In this document: positions 60,227-64,000 of the stretch, piece by piece | How the letters are laid out: every line of letters starts with the position of its first letter | How positions within the stretch are numbered: position 1 is the stretch's first letter | Source of the DNA: Photobacterium kishitanii | GTDB lineage: Bacteria > Pseudomonadota > Gammaproteobacteria > Enterobacterales > Vibrionaceae | Length of the DNA: 64,000 nt | NCBI RefSeq assembly: GCF_003026355.1 | Contig: NZ_PYON01000003.1 | Location: 345,325-409,324 of the forward strand | Reading direction: 5' to 3' | Notes under the pieces: generated by a model | What the model was told of the DNA's origin: nothing | Seen by the model: only the letters and a program-made list of their open reading frames with translations | The model's database searches: none | Program-made: the position numbers and the translations under genes

Positions 60227-60260
60227 AATTGTGAACTAATGGGCTAGTGTCAATTGTGAA
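60225..60260 (+). repeat. Direct repeats TCAATTGTGAA upstream of gldA
   Basis: TCAATTGTGAA occurs at 60225-60235 and 60250-60260, 25 bp apart. The first copy overlaps the end of the inverted repeat. Together they may form the gldA promoter control region. Confidence 0.5.
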
Positions 60261-60330
60261 AATAATTAAAAATACCTTATAGATTTTTAAATAATATGAA
60301 AAATAATTAATAGAATAAGGTGTTATATTT

Positions 60331-61419
60331 ATGGATAAGATTATTATTAGCCCAAGTAAATATGTTCAAGGTGAGAATACGATTGCAGCGATAGCAGCTT
60401 ACGTAAAGCCATACGGCAACAATCCAATGGTTATTGCTGATGATTTTGTTACGGAGTTAGTCGGTGAAACAGCGGCTCATAGTTTTATTGATGCTGATAT
60501 GCAGTTTTCAATGGAATTATTTGGTGGTGAATGTTCACGACAAGAAATCGATCGGTTACAAGTTAAAATTGATGATGATCGCAATGATGTCATTATTGGC
60601 ATTGGTGGTGGGAAGACATTAGATACAGCAAAAGCGATTGGTTTTTATAAAAAAATCCCAGTTGTTGTTGTTCCTACTATAGCCTCTACAGATGCTCCAA
60701 CAAGTGCATTGGCTGTCCTTTATACCCCTACTGGACAATTTGATCAGTATTTAATGATTCCAACTAACCCAACGATGGTTATTATGGACACGACCATAAT
60801 TGCAAAGGCACCGGTACGATTATTAGTTGCAGGAATGGGGGATGCTTTATCAACTTATTTTGAAGCTCGTGCAAATGCAGCATCGGGTAAAGCAACAATG
60901 GCTGGCGGTGCACCGACATTATCAGCACAAGCATTGGCTAAATTATGCTATGAGACCTTATTAGCTGATGGTTTGAAAGCCAAAATCTCAGCAGAGAATA
61001 ATTTACCATCTAAAGCCTTGATGAATATTATTGAAGCAAATACTTATTTAAGTGGTATTGGTTTTGAGAGTAGTGGTTTGGCGGCGGCACACGCTATTCA
61101 TAATGGTTTGACTCAACTGGAAGAAGCTCATCATCTATTTCATGGCGAAAAAGTAGCTTTTGGTACATTAGTTCAATTAGCATTAGAAAATACACCATTA
61201 GAAGAAATTAATACGGTTATTAATTTCTGTCATCAAGTAGGTTTACCTACTAACTTATTTGATTTGGGTGTGAAAGATATTGACCTTAATAAGTTGATGG
61301 ACGTTGCTATTGCATCTTGTGCTGAAGGTGAGACGATTCATAATATGCCATTTATAGTGACGCCTGAAGCTGTAGTTTCGGCGATACTTACTGCACACAC
61401 ATTAGGTTTAAAAAAATAA
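60331..61419 (+). CDS. gldA: Glycerol dehydrogenase
   Basis: NAD-dependent, zinc-binding enzyme oxidising glycerol to dihydroxyacetone; iron-ADH superfamily, 362 aa (E. coli 367). GGGKTLDTAKAIG (nucleotide binding), PTIASTDAPTSALAVLY, and the metal-binding Asp and His residues in VAGMGDALSTYFEARA and LAAAHAIHNGLTQLEEAHHL are visible. It precedes an aquaglyceroporin gene on the same strand, with a terminator-like hairpin between. Confidence 0.95.
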   Translation: MDKIIISPSKYVQGENTIAAIAAYVKPYGNNPMVIADDFVTELVGETAAHSFIDADMQFSMELFGGECSRQEIDRLQVKIDDDRNDVIIGIGGGKTLDTAKAIGFYKKIPVVVVPTIASTDAPTSALAVLYTPTGQFDQYLMIPTNPTMVIMDTTIIAKAPVRLLVAGMGDALSTYFEARANAASGKATMAGGAPTLSAQALAKLCYETLLADGLKAKISAENNLPSKALMNIIEANTYLSGIGFESSGLAAAHAIHNGLTQLEEAHHLFHGEKVAFGTLVQLALENTPLEEINTVINFCHQVGLPTNLFDLGVKDIDLNKLMDVAIASCAEGETIHNMPFIVTPEAVVSAILTAHTLGLKK

Positions 61420-61437
61420 TATTATGCTTCTACTTAT

Positions 61438-61480
61438 GCTTCTACTTATGCTTATTTAATAAGTAGGAGCGTTATTTTAT
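61438..61480 (+). terminator. Terminator after gldA
   Basis: A 12-bp stem (gcttctacttat / ataagtaggagc, one G-T pair) with a 9-nt loop, followed by a T-rich tract. A further copy of tgcttctactta just before it makes a short direct repeat. Confidence 0.75.
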
Positions 61481-61591
61481 ACGCAATGCTAATTTAAAAA
61501 TATAATTGCATTTGTATTCATTAATTTTTTATATATGTAAATTCAATGATTTTACATACATAAAATAATTAAAGTTTGGTGTAATATATCA

Positions 61592-62389
61592 ATGAATATT
61601 AAAAATAGAATTATAAAAGAAAGTATTGCTGAGTTTATAGGTACTGCGTTATTAGTTTTTTTTGGGGTTGGTAGCGTTGCAGCATTAAAACTTACTGGAG
61701 CTACATTTAGCCATTGGGAAATTAGTATTATATGGGGGTTAGGGGTTGCTATAGCTATTTATTGTACAGCTGGAATATCAGGAGCACATTTAAATCCGGC
61801 TATTACTATAGCACTTGCGACATTTAATAAATTTGATAAAAAGAAAATACTACCTTATATATCGGCACAGTTAGGTGGCGCTTTTTTTGCTGCTGCTATT
61901 ATTTATGGTATTTACGGTAGCTTGCTAAATAATTATGAAATAACTCACCATATTATACGTAGTGGCTTATCTGGTCTTGATACTGCATCTATTTTTTCAA
62001 CTTATGCTCAACCATTATTATCAACGCAGTGGGCTTTTATTATTGAATTGATTATTACAGCAATATTGATGTTTTCTATTTTAGCAATAACGGATGATAG
62101 TAATGGTATTGCTAATGGGGCAATGTCGCCATTGTTGATTGGATTAGTTGTGGCAATTATTGGCGGATCTGTCGGGCCATTAACAGGGTTTGCGATGAAC
62201 CCCGCAAGAGACTTCGGACCTAAACTATTTACATTTTTTGCGGGGTGGGATTGGGTAACTTTTACAGGAGGTAGAGATATTCCTTATTTCCTCGTGCCAT
62301 TAGTGGCACCAATTATTGGTGCTTTATGCGGAGCATGGCTATATTCACATATTGCGACGCCTTATTTATCAGAGATAAAAACAGTATAA
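61592..62389 (+). CDS. Aquaglyceroporin / glycerol facilitator (MIP family)
   Basis: 265 aa, six transmembrane helices with two half-helix NPA boxes: AHLNPAITIALATF and FAMNPARDFGPKLF. The Asp after the second NPA (NPARD) marks glycerol-conducting members, so this is an aquaglyceroporin rather than a pure water channel. It lies after gldA, not glpK, pointing to glycerol supply for the GldA route. GGTG lies before the ATG. Confidence 0.9.
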   Translation: MNIKNRIIKESIAEFIGTALLVFFGVGSVAALKLTGATFSHWEISIIWGLGVAIAIYCTAGISGAHLNPAITIALATFNKFDKKKILPYISAQLGGAFFAAAIIYGIYGSLLNNYEITHHIIRSGLSGLDTASIFSTYAQPLLSTQWAFIIELIITAILMFSILAITDDSNGIANGAMSPLLIGLVVAIIGGSVGPLTGFAMNPARDFGPKLFTFFAGWDWVTFTGGRDIPYFLVPLVAPIIGALCGAWLYSHIATPYLSEIKTV

Positions 62390-62658
62390 ATAGGGAAGTA
62401 TATTTGTAATATATATCTAGTGGGTATATTTGTAACCAGATAATATGTAAAGATATTTTATCAAAATCACAACTAGATAAAATGACTGTTAATAGAAGAT
62501 ATTGCAGATAATAAATCGGAACTGAATTTAAAAATAGTACCTTATTTCGCAATAAAACTGTTCTAATGCGCACATAAACTGCATGGTGTTATTTGAATGG
62601 TTTTAAGTAACGTTTGCCATGTTAATATTGGTTGATTTTGCTAGGGTAAGGGAAGTGA

Positions 62659-63114
62659 ATGTCTGTTATTAAAGTGCCATTTAAGGTGAGAAATGCTGCT
62701 GCAGATATATTTGCAATGGTGGTATTTAGCTTTATTACAGGGATGATGATTGAAGTTTTTATTTCAGGCATGTCTTTTGAACAGTCATTAGCATCACGTA
62801 CGTTATCCATACCGATTAATATTGCGATTGCATGGCCTTACGGTATGTTTCGTGATTATGTTATTGGTTGTGGTAGTAAACTTTCTCCAACGCGATGGAT
62901 GAAAGGAATGTCTGATATGGTGGCATATGTGGTATTCCAGTCACCTATTTACGCTTGTATCCTATTTGCCGTTGGTGCTAATAAAGAGCAAGTGATTGCA
63001 GCGGTAATGAGTAACATTTTAGTCTCAGGTGCGTTAGGAGTGGTTTATGGCCAGTTTCTTGAGTTATGCCGTAGAATGTTCCGTGTTACTGCAGCGGCGC
63101 AACCAATAATTTAA
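62659..63114 (+). CDS. alaE: L-alanine exporter AlaE
   Basis: A small inner-membrane protein of the AlaE family (151 aa, about four helices) exporting L-alanine. IEVFISGMSFEQSLASRTLSIPINIAIAWPYGM (in parts) and FQSPIYACILFAVGA are close to E. coli AlaE. AAGGGAAG precedes the ATG. Confidence 0.92.
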   Translation: MSVIKVPFKVRNAAADIFAMVVFSFITGMMIEVFISGMSFEQSLASRTLSIPINIAIAWPYGMFRDYVIGCGSKLSPTRWMKGMSDMVAYVVFQSPIYACILFAVGANKEQVIAAVMSNILVSGALGVVYGQFLELCRRMFRVTAAAQPII

Positions 63115-63140
63115 GCACTATTAGTATTATTGATATCAAT

Positions 63141-63174
63141 TAAAAGCATCCTTGGTGATGCTTTTGTTGTTTTT
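63141..63174 (+). terminator. Terminator after alaE
   Basis: Stem aaaagcatc / gatgctttt with a 6-nt loop and a T-rich tail. Confidence 0.8.
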
Positions 63175-63328
63175 AAAATATGATAAACAATGATTTTGGT
63201 ATAAGAACAGCACGAATTGCAGCATAAGCCAGCAAATAGAAAAAAGTCACATAAAAAGCCTTGACCCTGATCCCATAAATCATTACATTACACGCCGTCG
63301 ACAAGCAAAGCGTTGTTGGCAACAATGT

Positions 63329-63416
63329 GGTGAGGTGTCCGAGTGGCTGAAGGAGCACGCCTGGAAAGTGTGTATACGGCAACGTATCGAGGGTTCGAAT
63401 CCCTCCCTCACCGCCA
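63329..63416 (+). tRNA. tRNA-Ser (anticodon GGA)
   Basis: 88 nt with an encoded CCA end (63414-63416). The acceptor stem pairs ggtgagg with cctcacc, the long variable arm is typical of tRNA-Ser, and the T-arm is gagggttcgaatccctc. The anticodon GGA is at 63363-63365 in a ctggaaa loop. It reads UCC and UCU. Confidence 0.97.
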
Positions 63417-63441
63417 TATCTCTTTTAAGAGATATAAAATT

Positions 63442-63532
63442 GGAGAGATGGCTGAGTGGTTGAAAGCACCGGTCTTGAAAACCGGCATACGTTTATAGCG
63501 TATCTAGGGTTCAAATCCCTATCTCTCCGCCA
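63442..63532 (+). tRNA. tRNA-Ser (anticodon TGA)
   Basis: 91 nt with encoded CCA (63530-63532). The acceptor stem pairs ggagaga with tctctcc, there is a long variable arm, and the anticodon TGA is at 63476-63478. It reads UCA and related codons. It lies 25 bp after tRNA-Ser(GGA), so both probably share one transcript ending in the hairpin at 63538. Confidence 0.97.
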
Positions 63533-64000
63533 CATTCAAAAAAGCCGCTAATGAAAATTAGCGGCTTTTTTACATCTGAATAAATTGGTTTCCGTTATTC
63601 TCTACTACGAATACCAATCCTTAATCGTCATCATTTCCTATCGTGAAGTACGAGCGCTGATAGGGAATCGATTATTAGCGCGTTATTGCTGTTTTTATTG
63701 GTATTTAATAGTGCGATGAGTAAATTGTAGTTAGGGTTCAAATCCACTAATCCTCAAAGCTGCTCCGCGACATTCAAAAAAGCCGCTAATGAAAATTAGC
63801 GGCTTTTTTATATCTGAATAAATTGGTTTCCGTTATTCTCTACTACGAATACCAATCCTTAACCGTCATCATTTCCTATCGTGAAGTACGAGCGCTGATA
63901 GGGAATCGATTATTAGCGCGTTATTGCTGTTTTTATTGGTATTTAATAGTGCGATGAGTAAATTGTAGTTAGGGTTCAAATCCACTAATCCTCAAAGCTG
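63533..64000 (+). repeat. 238-bp tandem repeat after tRNA-Ser, carrying a tRNA T-arm fragment
   Basis: Copy 1 is 63533-63770 and copy 2 is 63771-64000, cut by the window end. They differ at two positions that I can see (acatctg/atatctg and ttaatcg/ttaaccg). Each holds a terminator hairpin (aaaaagccgctaat / attagcggcttttt), a stem-loop (aataccaat / attggtatt at 63610-63618 and 63697-63705, with tttcctatc / gatagggaa inside) and, near its end, tagggttcaaatcc (63732-63745 and 63970-63983). That 14-mer is identical to the T-arm of the tRNA-Ser(TGA) gene. The array may continue past the window. Confidence 0.95.
63538..63571 (+). terminator. Terminator of the tRNA-Ser transcript
   Basis: A 14-bp stem (aaaaagccgctaat / attagcggcttttt) with a gaaa loop and T residues. 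It is duplicated at 63776-63809 in the second repeat copy. Confidence 0.9.

Noticed and set aside
62622..62810. Minus-strand frame opposite the start of alaE
   Set aside because: Lies opposite a clear AlaE gene and has no own features.
63173..63382. Minus-strand frame overlapping tRNA-Ser(GGA)
   Set aside because: Overlaps a certain tRNA gene; chance frame.
63533..64000. Tandem 238-bp units as a CRISPR array
   Set aside because: Repeat units are far longer than CRISPR repeats, there are no unique spacers, and no cas genes are present.

Overview
The window is a chromosomal segment of a gamma-proteobacterium of the Vibrionaceae, most like Photobacterium or a close relative. This rests on gene content and order (minCDE-ycgL, his operon with a His-rich leader, yebC-ruvCAB, cydABX-ybgE followed by ybgC-tolQRAB-pal-cpoB, a lysine-riboswitch NhaC-type gene, AlaE beside tRNA-Ser genes), moderately AT-rich DNA, and protein sequences close to Vibrio and Photobacterium. 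No database search was possible. I see no prophage, insertion sequence or CRISPR array.

Layout. 1-5.6 kb: 3' end of fadD, rnd, the division-site genes minCDE, ycgL, a lytic transglycosylase and an H-NS protein. 5.9-8.6 kb: a lysine riboswitch with its NhaC-family transporter, then tdk. 8.6-16.1 kb: complete histidine operon hisGDCBHAFIE on the minus strand, with a leader peptide of five consecutive His codons and an attenuator. 16.3-24.1 kb: ychJ, a TauE-type permease, lpxH, ppiB, cysS, a GlpR-operator-preceded glpQ, a voltage-gated K+ channel and a MarC protein. 24.4-29.1 kb: adhE with FNR- and CRP-like sites, a degenerate short-chain dehydrogenase and an unknown protein. 29.2-32.5 kb: a three-gene membrane/peptide-ligase/protease operon. 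32.6-39.5 kb: cmoAB, an AmpR-like regulator divergent from a carbenicillinase-like beta-lactamase, yecE and aspS. 39.7-42.9 kb: yebC, ruvC, ruvAB. 43.5-52.7 kb: cydABX-ybgE behind FNR boxes, then the Tol-Pal operon. 52.8-54.0 kb: an unrecognised three-gene membrane cassette. 54.1-64 kb: nadA, a YecA-like protein, a YpdAB-YhjX-type pyruvate sensing and uptake locus, gldA and an aquaglyceroporin, alaE, two tRNA-Ser genes and a 238-bp tandem repeat running off the window.

How genes work together. Several loci suit an organism that shifts between air and fermentation: cytochrome bd and adhE carry FNR-type sites, and gldA with a glycerol channel and GlpR-controlled glpQ suggest glycerol and glycerophosphodiester use. 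YpdAB-YhjX would respond to pyruvate released in overflow metabolism.

The most unusual items are: (i) the 52.87-53.92 kb cassette, two paralogous single-pass proteins with a shared DGWTAQTGS motif and two conserved Cys, plus a membrane-anchored protein with a possible winged-helix domain; (ii) the 238-bp tandem repeats after tRNA-Ser(TGA), each carrying a 14-nt copy of the tRNA T-arm, comparable to the E. coli tyrT/rtT arrangement; (iii) the ATP-grasp ligase / inactive transglutaminase-7TM / retropepsin-like lipoprotein operon; and (iv) the AmpR-beta-lactamase pair with a small gene translationally coupled to the regulator.
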